NCBI GenBank assembly: GCA_040384645.1
Contig: JAZKIX010000070.1
Span: 62,001 to 126,000 of the forward strand
DNA length: 64,000 bases
Direction: 5' to 3'
DNA from: JAZKIX01 sp040384645
GTDB lineage: Bacteria > Pseudomonadota > Gammaproteobacteria > Burkholderiales > Burkholderiaceae_D
Positions 16,506-25,624 of the stretch are shown one piece after another (positions within the stretch are counted from its first letter, which is position 1; every line of letters starts with the position of its first letter). The translations under genes and the position numbers were made by a program. The notes under the pieces are model-generated. The model had not been told where the DNA came from. It searched no databases and saw only the letters and a list, made by a program, of their open reading frames with translations.

Positions 16506-17012
16506 ATGAAAGCAGAAAACATCATCGGGCCTGCCTCGATTGCGGATAAACCCGAAAGGCCTTATCTGGGGATACGCTTTGAGACGCCTTTCGGTGGCAT
16601 GTTTGCTGTCGCCACCAAGGCTTTGAAAGAATTGCGGAAGTGGGGCAAGGCAAACGGCTTATCTGACGCAGGCCCCTACTTTTTGCGGTACTACCATTGC
16701 GAAATGAAAAGCATGATGGAGGTCGAGGTTGGCTTGATGACCAATTCCGCTCTCGCTGGCGAAGGCCACATCAAACCTGGCACCCTTCCGAACGGCAGGT
16801 TCGCCACGTTGGTCTACAGGGGAAACGGGCTCCGCGGCAATCAGGCCCTGATGAAATGGGCATCCGACCACGGGGTCAAGTTCGATCCGCTGGTTGCAGG
16901 CGAACTGGAATCGTATGTGTGCAGGTACGAAGCTTATCTGACCGACTATCGTATCGAGCCGAGAAAGCTGCTGTGGGATGTCGAGTTGTCGATCAAGATT
17001 GCTGATGATTGA
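16506..17012 (+). CDS. GyrI-like / effector-binding-domain protein
   Basis: This is a 168-residue soluble protein resembling the GyrI-like small-molecule-binding fold (the AraC effector-binding domain without a DNA-binding part). Typical features are PYLGIRFETPFGGMFAVATK at the start, YYHCEMKSMMEVEVGLM in the middle, and GTLPNGRFATLVYRGNGLRG before the last helix. Such proteins bind hydrophobic or cationic small molecules, and some protect gyrase; the ligand here is unknown. It is encoded directly after the small membrane protein, probably on the same mRNA. Confidence 0.68.
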   Translation: MKAENIIGPASIADKPERPYLGIRFETPFGGMFAVATKALKELRKWGKANGLSDAGPYFLRYYHCEMKSMMEVEVGLMTNSALAGEGHIKPGTLPNGRFATLVYRGNGLRGNQALMKWASDHGVKFDPLVAGELESYVCRYEAYLTDYRIEPRKLLWDVELSIKIADD

Positions 17013-17103
17013 GCCAGGCATCAAGGCGTTTGAGATAACAAATTAGTCACTCTGCATCTCATGCCCACTCTCTGGCGCGCTTCCCGCAGACTATCAACCG
17101 CAA

Positions 17104-20100
17104 TCACTTGCGATCGCGCCGGTAGGCCAAAGCCGTCGCGAAAGCAAGCAATAACGCTAAAACCGCCATACCAGGAATTGACATCGTGGGAATCGAGGCA
17201 ACGGCCTGAGCACTGCCTGGCACTGCGATTGCAGCCGGATCGACAATCATGCCGTTCGCCGTGTAATCGTCATCGCCATTGCCACCATCAGTTAGCACGT
17301 AGCTAACGGTGTTGCCACTAATGACCAGCAGATTGCCTGCAAGAGTCAGCTGGTACCAGTGATCCGTGTGGTTGGCGGCGGTTTTGCCGTATTTCCAGAA
17401 TTGCGCATTGGCCGGCAAGTTGCCTGGATAAGTAAGCGTCACGTTCACTGTTTGGCCGATGCCACAGGTACCTGCAATTGCAAAATTTATCATCCCATAG
17501 GGGAAGTTCAAATTAGCTGGCTTGCTAGCTAACGCAGCATTTGGCAGGGGGATGAATTGCGCGGTAGAGAACCCACAACCTCCCGCCAGGTTACTGAGTG
17601 ATCCGGTGATGGTGCCGGCACCGCTTGGATTATTCCCTGTGACGGTAGTCGGAAAACCGACGCTAAAGCTTTGCGTCAGCTGCAGGGCCGCGCTATAGCT
17701 AGCGTTGCCTGCCTGATCGGCAGCGATGATGCATGTTCCTGTACTTACCCCGGTAACCGTGCCGCCCACGATCGTGCAGATGCTGGGTGTCGTACTGCTT
17801 AACACGACCGGATTGCCAGAGGTGCCGCCAGTGGCGCTGACATTGCCGGTGCCGCCGACCGCGACCGTTGGTGCAGTACCAAAGCTGAGTGTTTGGCTAG
17901 CCAGGATCGTGACGCTATTGGACGACACGGATGGGTTGCCGTCCCCTTGTACGTTCGATGCTGTCACGGTAAACGTGTACGTTGTGCCGTTGGTCAGGCC
18001 AGTTACGAGATGGCTCAAACTGGTCGATCCCGCGTTGCTATCTATGCCGCCAAGGGGATTAGAAATCACTGTGTAGCCGGTGATCACACTGCCGCCATCG
18101 CTACCCGGTGGTAAAAACGTGATTGTCGCCTGGCCGTTGCTGCCTGATGCCGCCGGGCTGAGCGGTGCGCCGGGTACTGCGGCGCACGGTCCGGTTAGCG
18201 TGATAGTGGTAGCGGCTGTCGAGGCGCTGGAGCAACTATTCGTATTTTGTATAGCCGTATAGTCGCCAGCCACCGTGGCAACGTAGGTCTGACTGACCGC
18301 GCCGCCAATCGGGTTGCCGTCCAGGTACCACTGATTGCCTGATGCACTGGACAAGGTGAGTGTCACATTGGCGCCAGTACAGAATGTTGTCGGGCCGCCG
18401 GGTGTAATCGTGGGCGTCGCGGGAATTGGATTAGCGGTGATCGTCGATTGCGCAGAATCGCCACTTTGACAGCTATTTGCCGAACTTCTCACGGCATAAA
18501 ATCCGGTCGCTGTTGCAAGGTACGCTTGATTGCTTGCGCCGCCGATTGGATTGCCGTTGAGGTACCACTGGTTGCCTGTTGCCGCCGATGAATTGAGTTC
18601 GACGCTACCGCCGGCACAAAATGTCGTCGGGCCGCCGGGCGTCACCGAGGGGGGCGCCGGCGTGGGAAGCACCGTAACCGTGGTCGCAGCTGACGCGGCA
18701 CTGGTGCAGCCGCTGGTATTGGCGTACACCGTGTAATCACCAGACGCGGTTGCAATATAGGTCTGGCTGGTGGCACCGCCGATTGGGTTGCCGTTCAGGT
18801 ACCACTGATTGCCTGTTGCGCTCGACGAAGTCAGCGTCACGCTACCGGCAGCGCAGAATGTCGTCGGGCCGCCCGGCGTGATCGTTGGTGTCGCAGGAAT
18901 GGCATTTACGACGACATTTTCGGCTGATGAATTCGCGCTTGAACAGCTATTGGCTGTAACAATTGTCGTAAAGGCGCCCGCTATGCTGGCAGTGTAGGAC
19001 TGATTGGTTGCGCCGCCGATCGGGTTACCGTCCAGATACCACTGATTGCCAGTGGCACTTGATGAGCTAAGCTCCACGCTGCCGCCGGTACAAAGTGCCG
19101 TCGGCCCTGCGGGGGTAACAACCGCCGTCGCCGGTACAGGATTGACCGTGATGGTCGTTGGTGCCGAGGTGCTTGAGCTGGAACAACTACCGGTGCCCGC
19201 GACAACAACGGTGTAGTCGCCCGAGGCAGTGGCGACATACTGTTGTCCAGTTTCGCCGCCAATCGGGTTGCCGTTCAAGTACCACTGATTGTCCGTCGCG
19301 CTCGACGAGGTGAGTATTACGCTGCCCCCGGCGCAAAAGCTGGTCGGTCCGGAAGGGGTGATCGTGGGTATCGGTGGCGGTGTGCAGACATTGCCGTAAC
19401 AGACCGTAGCCTCGTTAAGAACCGGGATGGCAGTAGTGCCCAGCGTTGACAAGTATGCCTGGTACTGAAGATAGCGGTTCCCGTTGAACTGGCTAAGCGA
19501 TGCGCCGCTGGCGCTAAAAAAGGTGGCGCCCGTTCCATCAGGTCCGACATAGATGAAAGGGCCTGAGGCCAAATTGCTGCCCGCCACCTGAAATTTCACT
19601 TCACTAGTTGGCGGAGCGATGTCTGTCCACGAGAGCGTTTGCCAAGTCGCCGTGTAATCGACTGCGGGATTGCTGTCCTTGAGGGATGAAATCAAATTTC
19701 CCGCGGCACTGCCGGTATCGACGTAGACCCTGAAACCGTGGTCATTGTTTGCATTGCCGGCAGCCCCCGCCCATGTCGTACCGCTGTTTGACGAACTGGC
19801 CCTACGCCCGCCGGCGTACGGATTTTGCAAAGCGGTAGCGCCTGTGCCCACACTGACGGCGAAGAAATAGCCTGGTGCTGGTGCGCCTGCGGGAATCGCA
19901 GATGCAGGCCGCAATACAATTGCATATTGGGTGCCTGCAGTAATTGCCGCCGGGGTGGCGAAGGTGGCTTTAAACCATCCCCCATTGCCATCGCAAAAGC
20001 CGCTGATGGTCCCGGTAGCCAAATCCACACCCGTGGGAAGATTACCTGCAGCGTTACGGATGGCAGCCGTGATGTTAGGCATGGTAACGGCCCCACAATT

Positions 20101-20652
20101 GAGGGAAAACAAATTGACTTCAACGCTTTTGACCGAACCGCTTACTGCAGGCGTAAATGTCTGACCAAGCCAAGTTGTGGCAGTCTGACCCGCCCCTTGC
20201 GTACCCAGCGTATTGTTTTGCTGGTCGACGGGTGCATCTACGAGCGTAACGTCGCCGGGACTGATGGCGAGATCAACGTTGGTTGCGACACCCGTCTGAA
20301 AATCCGCTTGGCTGGTATCAATCAGGCAGGCACTGGCCGGCGCCGTGCTCAGCGAAAAATCCTGTGTGGTTGTCGCATTGTCGCTCACGACGATATTGCT
20401 AAAGGTACCTGTGGTATAGCCGGGCGCGCTTGCGGTGATGGCGGGGTAGGTCGCGGCCGGGATCGCGGAAAGTATGTAGGCACCAGCACCATCCGTCGAA
20501 GTGGTGGTCACTCCTAATGTAATGGTCGCCCCGCTGATGGGTGCGCCTCCTGTGGTGGCGGTGAAAGTGCCGTCGACGGTTCCTACGGCTGTTGCATTAT
20601 TGGAAAATACAGCCAGGAATACGATAAATAGCGCAACTGAACCAAGTTTCAT
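17104..20652 (-). CDS. Giant IPTL-CTERM surface protein with five Ig-like repeats
   Basis: This is a 1182-residue secreted protein. Order: signal peptide (1-22); a carboxypeptidase-regulatory-like domain (about 24-95); a beta-sandwich part (about 110-420); five Ig-like repeats of about 79 residues (about 427-824), each with GPT.FC..GSV, NQWYLNGNPIGG and a Cys near the end; a fibronectin type III domain (about 824-914); a linker (915-1005); a choice-of-anchor-U-like domain (about 1005-1140, PYGMINFAIAGTCGIG, FWKYGKT, NHTDHWYQL). It ends in an IPTL-CTERM signal: IPTMSIPG, a hydrophobic helix, then YRRDRK. The tail marks proteins processed at the envelope by a sorting enzyme. Likely an adhesin or matrix protein. 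Confidence 0.85.
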   Translation of the reverse strand: MKLGSVALFIVFLAVFSNNATAVGTVDGTFTATTGGAPISGATITLGVTTTSTDGAGAYILSAIPAATYPAITASAPGYTTGTFSNIVVSDNATTTQDFSLSTAPASACLIDTSQADFQTGVATNVDLAISPGDVTLVDAPVDQQNNTLGTQGAGQTATTWLGQTFTPAVSGSVKSVEVNLFSLNCGAVTMPNITAAIRNAAGNLPTGVDLATGTISGFCDGNGGWFKATFATPAAITAGTQYAIVLRPASAIPAGAPAPGYFFAVSVGTGATALQNPYAGGRRASSSNSGTTWAGAAGNANNDHGFRVYVDTGSAAGNLISSLKDSNPAVDYTATWQTLSWTDIAPPTSEVKFQVAGSNLASGPFIYVGPDGTGATFFSASGASLSQFNGNRYLQYQAYLSTLGTTAIPVLNEATVCYGNVCTPPPIPTITPSGPTSFCAGGSVILTSSSATDNQWYLNGNPIGGETGQQYVATASGDYTVVVAGTGSCSSSSTSAPTTITVNPVPATAVVTPAGPTALCTGGSVELSSSSATGNQWYLDGNPIGGATNQSYTASIAGAFTTIVTANSCSSANSSAENVVVNAIPATPTITPGGPTTFCAAGSVTLTSSSATGNQWYLNGNPIGGATSQTYIATASGDYTVYANTSGCTSAASAATTVTVLPTPAPPSVTPGGPTTFCAGGSVELNSSAATGNQWYLNGNPIGGASNQAYLATATGFYAVRSSANSCQSGDSAQSTITANPIPATPTITPGGPTTFCTGANVTLTLSSASGNQWYLDGNPIGGAVSQTYVATVAGDYTAIQNTNSCSSASTAATTITLTGPCAAVPGAPLSPAASGSNGQATITFLPPGSDGGSVITGYTVISNPLGGIDSNAGSTSLSHLVTGLTNGTTYTFTVTASNVQGDGNPSVSSNSVTILASQTLSFGTAPTVAVGGTGNVSATGGTSGNPVVLSSTTPSICTIVGGTVTGVSTGTCIIAADQAGNASYSAALQLTQSFSVGFPTTVTGNNPSGAGTITGSLSNLAGGCGFSTAQFIPLPNAALASKPANLNFPYGMINFAIAGTCGIGQTVNVTLTYPGNLPANAQFWKYGKTAANHTDHWYQLTLAGNLLVISGNTVSYVLTDGGNGDDDYTANGMIVDPAAIAVPGSAQAVASIPTMSIPGMAVLALLLAFATALAYRRDRK
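18180..19372 (-). repeat. Five tandem ~237-bp coding repeats (Ig-like)
   Basis: Within the IPTL-CTERM gene five units of about 237 bp each encode the same module with the signature NQWYLNGNPIGG or NQWYLDGNPIGG. Units differ by many substitutions but keep length and cysteines, so they are diverged duplications. Repeat-number variation and assembly collapse are both possible here. Confidence 0.85.
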
Positions 20653-20843
20653 TAGCCACCCCTAAGAAAAGTCTTGTTCACAGCCATGTAGTCATTTTTA
20701 AACTAAGTCACCGTTGACGCCGCAGTATTGTCTCTGTGGCTGTACACGCAAGGCGACATGTTTAATGTTGCAGTATCGCACTATGTTTGCAAAAATTAGT
20801 GGTATTTATGTGCAAGTAGCAAGATTCCAGCTATTGGGGCTGA

Positions 20844-20968
20844 CGCTTCATCAGCCCAACAATCAGGAGAAATTTATTATGGAACAGGGGTGCTCCCTGA
20901 CGACTGGACAACTGATAAAACCCGCTTATTTGTTCAGAAAATTTATGGAATGTTGGGTTGATGAAGCG
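20844..20968. repeat. 18-bp inverted repeat pair around a 40-codon frame
   Basis: CGCTTCATCAGCCCAACA (20844-20861) and TGTTGGGTTGATGAAGCG (20951-20968) are complementary at 17 of 18 positions. The left arm also folds on itself (GGGCTGA with TCAGCCC, 20837-20857). It could be a small miniature element or a structured RNA. Confidence 0.5.
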
Positions 20969-21001
20969 TTTTCCTTGGCAGCGCCCAAGCTATTCAACTG
21001 A
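20879..21001 (+). CDS. Possible 40-residue small protein
   Basis: A short frame (MEQGCSLTTGQLIKPAYLF ...) is preceded by AGGAGA at good spacing and lies inside the inverted repeat pair. Nothing in the protein is recognisable. The ribosome site is the only support, so it may be chance. Confidence 0.3.
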   Translation: MEQGCSLTTGQLIKPAYLFRKFMECWVDEAFSLAAPKLFN

Positions 21002-21112
21002 TTTTCTCTGATTTTCTATTAGGTACCGCTAGCGTATTTTATGTTTCGCAAAAAATCCCATTCAACAGTCGACGTGGTCGCTTCGCGCCCGACCTTACAA
21101 CCTTAGGCATTT

Positions 21113-21496
21113 ATGTCGAGCTTCCTTCAAGACTTTATCAACACGGTTTTTGTCGATGCGAAAAGCGTGCTGACGTGGAGTTCTTCAATCCAGATAATTC
21201 AGCAAGATGAAAATGTACTGGTTCTACAAAGCAGACGCCGGCAGTTCGTTTTCAACAAGCGCTTTCGCACCGTAAAGTCAGGGGCGCGGGTTCTAGCGCA
21301 GTTTGATGCCATCGACACTGTCGATCTCATCCATCACAGTGCCCGCGATGATGAACCAGACAATTGGTCTGTAAGATTAAACGTACAAGGTTGGCTTTCT
21401 ACCGTCGTCATCGGAAAAACCCGTGACGACGTAGAAGCGTCAATGGCGGCAGCCCGAATCAGTACCTTTACCGGCAAGAATGTGCGCACCTTGTAG
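21113..21496 (+). CDS. Hypothetical protein (127 residues)
   Basis: This is a 127-residue soluble protein with no signal peptide. The predicted strands (VLVLQSRRRQFVFNKRFRTV, ARVLAQFDAIDTVDLIHH) suggest a small beta-rich, PH-like fold, which is inference only. No clear ribosome site precedes ATG 21113. It is followed by a long perfect inverted repeat. Confidence 0.55.
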   Translation: MSSFLQDFINTVFVDAKSVLTWSSSIQIIQQDENVLVLQSRRRQFVFNKRFRTVKSGARVLAQFDAIDTVDLIHHSARDDEPDNWSVRLNVQGWLSTVVIGKTRDDVEASMAAARISTFTGKNVRTL

Positions 21497-21511
21497 TGGG
21501 GCCGAAAGGCG

Positions 21512-21572
21512 ATAGCGAAGCGTATTGCGCCGCAGGGAATGGCATCACATGCGGCGCAATACGCTTCGCTAT
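21512..21572. repeat. 23-bp perfect inverted repeat
   Basis: The 23-bp arm 21512-21534 (ATAGCGAAGCGTATTGCG...) pairs perfectly with 21550-21572 around a 15-base loop. It follows the hypothetical gene by 15 bp. With no T-run it is more like a REP-type palindrome than a simple terminator, though it could block a polymerase or RNase. Confidence 0.7.
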
Positions 21573-21609
21573 TGACGCCCTGCACATTGTCACATTGTCG
21601 GGAATTGAT

Positions 21610-21682
21610 GGGAGTATAGGCCAAAACATAGGCTATCCCGCATATATTCATTGGCTCAATTAAAATACTGCCACCAGTATAA
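21610..21682 (+). repeat. 75-bp dispersed intergenic repeat, copy D
   Basis: Close to consensus: GGGAGTATAGGCC, CATAGGCTATCCCGCA, TTCATTGGC, then the hairpin AATACTGCCACCAGTATAAAA. GGG..ATAG can pair with CTATCCC, giving a first small hairpin. It ends 38 bp before the esterase gene. Confidence 0.9.
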
Positions 21683-21720
21683 AATGTTCGTTTTCCACTC
21701 TCATTGACCCATTTGTAGCT

Positions 21721-22326
21721 ATGACAAACCCCAACGACCATCGAATTTGCTTTATCGGCGACTCCTTCGTGCAGGGCGCTTGCGATCCAGAATGCCGGGG
21801 TTGGGTCGGGCGTGTTGCTGCGCAGGCCAGGGCGGACGGTTTTAATGTCAGCGCCTACAACCTGGGTATCCGGCGCGACACCAGCGCCGATATCGCGGCG
21901 CGCTGGCAGGGCGAATGTGAAAATCGTTTTAATGTGGAATGTGACCGCTATACGGTGTTTTCCTTCGGTACCAATGACATGACGCTGGAACACGATCAGT
22001 TGCGCGTTGGCGTGGAACAAAGTCTGGCGAATTTTTCGGCTATCGTCGGCGCCGCCAGCGCACGGTATCGCACGCTGGTCGTCGGCCCGGTGCCGATTGG
22101 CGAGGCGGAACAAGACCAGCGCATCCTGGCGCTGTGCAACGCGTATGCGGCTAGTGCCAAAGCGCTCGGCGTAGCCTACCTGCCGGTGGCGGCGACACTG
22201 GCGGGTAATGCGACGTGGCTGAGCGAAGTGCGTGCCAACGATGGCAGCCATCCCGGCGCGGCGGGTTATCAGCTGCTGGCGGATTTGGTCTTGGCTTGGG
22301 ATGATTGGTGGTTTCGGGGTGTTTAA
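21721..22326 (+). CDS. SGNH/GDSL-family esterase or lipase
   Basis: This is a 201-residue hydrolase of the SGNH family. Block I is FIGDSFVQG with the catalytic Ser, block II is the Gly in NLGIRRD, block III is the Asn in FSFGTNDM, and block V is DGSHPGAAGY with catalytic Asp and His. There is no signal peptide, so it acts in the cytosol. These enzymes hydrolyse acyl esters or thioesters; the substrate cannot be told. It stands alone with a repeat copy in its upstream region, and no obvious ribosome site is seen before ATG 21721. Confidence 0.88.
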   Translation: MTNPNDHRICFIGDSFVQGACDPECRGWVGRVAAQARADGFNVSAYNLGIRRDTSADIAARWQGECENRFNVECDRYTVFSFGTNDMTLEHDQLRVGVEQSLANFSAIVGAASARYRTLVVGPVPIGEAEQDQRILALCNAYAASAKALGVAYLPVAATLAGNATWLSEVRANDGSHPGAAGYQLLADLVLAWDDWWFRGV

Positions 22327-22372
22327 GACGTGCTGGCACAGGTTTTGGCCATGTACGTCGCGGCACTGGCCG

Positions 22373-22768
22373 TCAACACCCGCCGTCCATCCTCACTGAA
22401 AAATCGCCGTCCGCCTGCACGTCGATTCTCGGCGGACGCCCGGTGCCGGTGTATTTGGGAATCGGCGGGCCTTCGTACACTTTTTTATCACCCATCCAGA
22501 GCCGGATTTTCCGCACACTTTCTGAGTAATAAAAAATGTAATCTTGCCGGCCCGAATGGGTCATGGTGATTTCGTAGAAATAGTCTTTCGGCATCGGCGT
22601 TGGAGGCATTCCGACGCTTACTGAGATAAGAAGGCCAAATTGCTCCATATTAATCGCCTCCCCAACCTTCTTGATCCTCGCGCCACAGGCTTGGGCGTCG
22701 ATTTGCGGCAATGCCATTAAGAGCAAGGCAACCCAAGCAAATCTGCCGGTGATTTTGTTAGTCAGCAT
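22373..22768 (-). CDS. Small secreted hypothetical protein
   Basis: This is a 131-residue protein with a signal peptide (about 1-27, LPQIDAQA-CG). The mature part is beta-rich (KDYFYEITMTHSGRQDYIFYY), ends in a cysteine (RMDGGC), and has another cysteine at its start (ACGAR), so one disulfide is likely. No family recognised. It is convergent with the esterase gene. Confidence 0.55.
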   Translation of the reverse strand: MLTNKITGRFAWVALLLMALPQIDAQACGARIKKVGEAINMEQFGLLISVSVGMPPTPMPKDYFYEITMTHSGRQDYIFYYSESVRKIRLWMGDKKVYEGPPIPKYTGTGRPPRIDVQADGDFSVRMDGGC

Positions 22769-22862
22769 ATTGGAGAATCAGCAAGGGAAAACGCCACGGT
22801 AACATTAGAATGACCCAGTTGAAGCACTTTCTCCGCCCGCCTCACTCTCCAAAAGGAATCGC

Positions 22863-23462
22863 ATGTCCGAATCGCCCGCGTCTCCCAAATCCCGTGTCAA
22901 TATCCTGAGTACCGATTTGCTGTCCGACAATTGGTACATCTTGAAAAAATCCACCTTCGATTATCAGCGCAGCGATGGCACATGGCAGCGCCAGACGCGG
23001 GAGTTTTATGACCGCGGCCACGGCGCGACGGTGTTGCTGTACAACCGGGCGCAGCGTAGCGTGATCTTGATCCGGCAGTTTCGCTTTCCGGCGTTTATCA
23101 CCGGGCATAGCGGCTTCTTGATTGAAACCGCCGCCGGCTTGCTGGATGATGCCAGCCCGGAAGAGCGCATCAAGGCCGAGGCGGAAGAAGAAACCGGTTA
23201 CCGGATTTCATCGGTGCAAAAAGTGTTTGAGGCTTTCATGAGTCCGGGATCGGTGACCGAGCGCCTGCATTTTTTCGTAGCCGAATACGAGCCGGGTTCG
23301 CAGGTCGGCAAGGGCGGCGGGATCGCGGCGGAAGGGGAAGATATCGAGGTGCTGGAACTGCCGCTGGAGCAAGCCGTCAGCATGATTGCCAGTGGCGAAA
23401 TCGCTGACGGCAAGACCATCATGCTGCTGCAATATGCGCAGCTGCATTTGTTTGCGGCCTAA
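22863..23462 (+). CDS. Nudix hydrolase, NudK-like (GDP-mannose/ADP-ribose type)
   Basis: This is a 199-residue Nudix hydrolase. The Nudix box lies at about 91-114 (GLLDDASPEERIKAEAEEET) with the metal-binding glutamates EAEEE present; the usual Arg before the first of these is Ala. Around it, REFYDRGHGATVLLYN and FRFPAFITGHSGFLIE are typical of the NudK/NudF subgroup, which splits GDP-mannose or ADP-ribose to recycle or remove nucleotide sugars. AAGGA lies 8 bases before ATG 22863. It is a single gene. Confidence 0.85.
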   Translation: MSESPASPKSRVNILSTDLLSDNWYILKKSTFDYQRSDGTWQRQTREFYDRGHGATVLLYNRAQRSVILIRQFRFPAFITGHSGFLIETAAGLLDDASPEERIKAEAEEETGYRISSVQKVFEAFMSPGSVTERLHFFVAEYEPGSQVGKGGGIAAEGEDIEVLELPLEQAVSMIASGEIADGKTIMLLQYAQLHLFAA

Positions 23463-23495
23463 ATTGCGGTTTTCATTACGGTAGTGCGCAAGCAC

Positions 23496-24662
23496 TCAAG
23501 GCGAAACACCATTCAACACCGCTGGCATGCTATCAAAATAGTCGAGCTGCGAAATATGGAAAGTCGTTTGCGCATCGTAGCCAGAATTGGACCAGCCCAT
23601 CAGGTAGCCGGCCTGCCACTGCTGCAAACCAGCGGCGACGTCGCTGCGCTTGTTCATGTCGGCATTGATGATGTTGTGGCGCATGGCGTATTTTGCTTCG
23701 CCCTGCTTGCGTACAAAAGTGCGGATCACGCCGTCCTTGGCGCCGGGCGCACTGGAAAAGCGACCGTGGAATATCAGGTCCATATACTTGCCATAGTCGG
23801 CTGGCGTAATCAATATGCCGCCACCGGCGACGCCGCCACTGCTTGATGTGCCGGTGTTGCCGCCGATTGAATAGCCGACGGTGATGGTGCTGTTTTTTGT
23901 GCCGTCATACCAGTCCGAATCGGTCTGCCAGACGATGGTGGAGCCTTTGCCATCGCCTGAATAGGCATCGGCCCACATCGCCAGCAACTTGTTGTTGGCG
24001 CCCCATTGCCCACGTCCGGTGCTGCTCAGTGTGCTGTTGCGGGTGAGATTAGTGACGCTGCCCTTCCATACACTGTCATAGGCTGATTTATTGGCAAAGC
24101 GCAAGAACACGCCGCTGGCATCGACTTTGGAGATCACGCCTTGCGATACGCCATCGGTACCGCGCACGATATCGCCCAATTGCCAGCCGGCGGCCGGGGC
24201 GCCCACTATATCCAAATGGGTATCGTGCCGATGCAGGTAATTGAGCGGAACATGCCAGCGCAGGCGGATCCAAAATTGATCGGCATGCGGCATGGTGAAA
24301 CGCATTTCAGACTGGGCATAATTACCTGGCAGAGCAGCGCCATAGGAAAACGGCAGTGCCATGCCGCTGCCATTGGGCACGCTGGAAAGCTGCCAGTTGG
24401 GGTTGGCGAAGGCCCAGCCATTTTTGGCTACCAGCGTGTCGCCGGCAGTAAAGTCGTAACGTACTTTCGGCGCCGGGCCTTTGGCCCCCAGCACGATCGG
24501 CAGGTCGTCCAACATGACCACCGAGGCCCGTTTGGCGGACACTTGTGGCGCCTGTAACTGCGCTGACTGATCCGCTGCCGCTGCGCCAAGACTGACGCTT
24601 AAGGCGACAGTCGCTACCGCCAGAACAAGCCAGGCCGAGACAATTTTGTTACGTGTTTTCAT
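23496..24662 (-). CDS. Secreted beta-rich hypothetical protein
   Basis: This is a 388-residue exported protein. After the signal peptide (MKTRNKIVSAWLVLAVATVALS, to about 30) it has a jelly-roll-like composition: aromatic strands (FWIRLRWHVPLNYL, STIVWQTDSDWYDG, YMDLIFHGRFSSAPG) and a Gly/Ser-rich loop. It resembles concanavalin-like carbohydrate-binding or polysaccharide-lyase folds, but I see no catalytic signature, so I leave the function open. ATG 24662 was chosen because the signal peptide starts there. Copy E of the 75-bp repeat lies 44 bp upstream. Confidence 0.6.
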   Translation of the reverse strand: MKTRNKIVSAWLVLAVATVALSVSLGAAAADQSAQLQAPQVSAKRASVVMLDDLPIVLGAKGPAPKVRYDFTAGDTLVAKNGWAFANPNWQLSSVPNGSGMALPFSYGAALPGNYAQSEMRFTMPHADQFWIRLRWHVPLNYLHRHDTHLDIVGAPAAGWQLGDIVRGTDGVSQGVISKVDASGVFLRFANKSAYDSVWKGSVTNLTRNSTLSSTGRGQWGANNKLLAMWADAYSGDGKGSTIVWQTDSDWYDGTKNSTITVGYSIGGNTGTSSSGGVAGGGILITPADYGKYMDLIFHGRFSSAPGAKDGVIRTFVRKQGEAKYAMRHNIINADMNKRSDVAAGLQQWQAGYLMGWSNSGYDAQTTFHISQLDYFDSMPAVLNGVSP

Positions 24663-24705
24663 GAATGGTCTGGGCCTCAAGGTCGGTTAAAACTATTACT
24701 AAACG

Positions 24706-24780
24706 GGGGGTATGCACCAAAAACCATGCTTTCCCGCACGTTTTTATTAGCCTAAAAATAATACTCCAGAGAGTATTATT
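24706..24780 (+). repeat. 75-bp dispersed intergenic repeat, copy E
   Basis: It starts GGGGGTATGCACC, has ATGCTTTCCCGCACG as core and TTTTATTAGCC as block, and ends with AATAATACTCCAGAGAGTATTATT, here an 8-bp stem. The hairpin end is 37 bp past the stop of the minus-strand HDOD gene. Confidence 0.88.
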
Positions 24781-24817
24781 TGACTAAAAAGACACGCGAA
24801 TGTGGCCTGCTGTACTC

Positions 24818-25624
24818 TTACAGCGCAGAGACATCGACAAACGATGCGTGGCTGGGGAACTTGTTGCGCATCCATTCCGGGTTCAATTGCAAAGCATGCA
24901 GTACGTCGTCCGGCAAGCTGTCGAGAATCTCGGGATCATCGCTTGGGGTTTCGGCTAACAGGCATGCCAGATGAACGATACCGCCCAGGCGGCAAAACGG
25001 ATGGGCTGCCATCGGGTCGGAGGAGGTATCGAGGGCGCGCACGATGTCGGCGGGGAAGTTCCAGCGCCGCGCCAGTTCTGCCGTGATCTGGCCTTCGCTA
25101 AAGCCTAACAGACGCTGCTCGCGCTCCCAGCGTCCGCCCGGCAAATGCGGTTGTTGTTCGATTTCGATCAGATGCGCCGGATCGTTTTGCCCGATCAATA
25201 ATTCGCCCAGGCGCACCATCATGCCGACCAGCCACGCTTGCTGGCCATCGATGCCCATGCTGCCGGCCAGCCATTTGGCGTAACCGGCGCAGGCCATGCT
25301 GCCTTTCCAGAATTCAGCGCGATCGAGTCCCTGCACCACCGGAAATGATTCATTCATGCAAGCCGCCAGACCCAGCGTGCGCACCTGCGACATGCCAACC
25401 ATGGTAATGGCGTCGTCGAGCGAGCTGACACCGCGCGTCAAGCCAAAACGTGCGCTATTGGCCAGGCGTAATAGCTTGGCGGTCAGGGCGGGATCTTTAG
25501 AAATGATATTGCTGATGACACCGGTCGCGGCATCTTCATCGTTGAGGGTACGGATCAGTGAATGTGCCACTTCGGACATCACGGGGAGCTTGACGGACTG
25601 AAAAAATGCGGCGAGTTCAGACAT
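24818..25624 (-). CDS. HDOD-domain signalling protein
   Basis: This is a 268-residue protein made almost entirely of an HDOD domain, an HD-GYP-related fold without the catalytic metal ligands. Typical parts are DPALTAKLLRLANSARFG, SLDDAITMVGMSQVRTLGL and the later GQITAELARRWNFPADIVRAL. HDOD proteins act in signalling networks, often with c-di-GMP or chemosensory systems. ATG 25624 is preceded by GGAG. It stands alone. Confidence 0.87.
   Translation of the reverse strand: MSELAAFFQSVKLPVMSEVAHSLIRTLNDEDAATGVISNIISKDPALTAKLLRLANSARFGLTRGVSSLDDAITMVGMSQVRTLGLAACMNESFPVVQGLDRAEFWKGSMACAGYAKWLAGSMGIDGQQAWLVGMMVRLGELLIGQNDPAHLIEIEQQPHLPGGRWEREQRLLGFSEGQITAELARRWNFPADIVRALDTSSDPMAAHPFCRLGGIVHLACLLAETPSDDPEILDSLPDDVLHALQLNPEWMRNKFPSHASFVDVSAL

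Noticed and set aside
20855..20959. GCCCAAC ... GTTGGGT as an integron attC
   Set aside because: The cores fit the consensus, but the complementarity continues outward for ten bases beyond both cores, which is not how attC sites are built.
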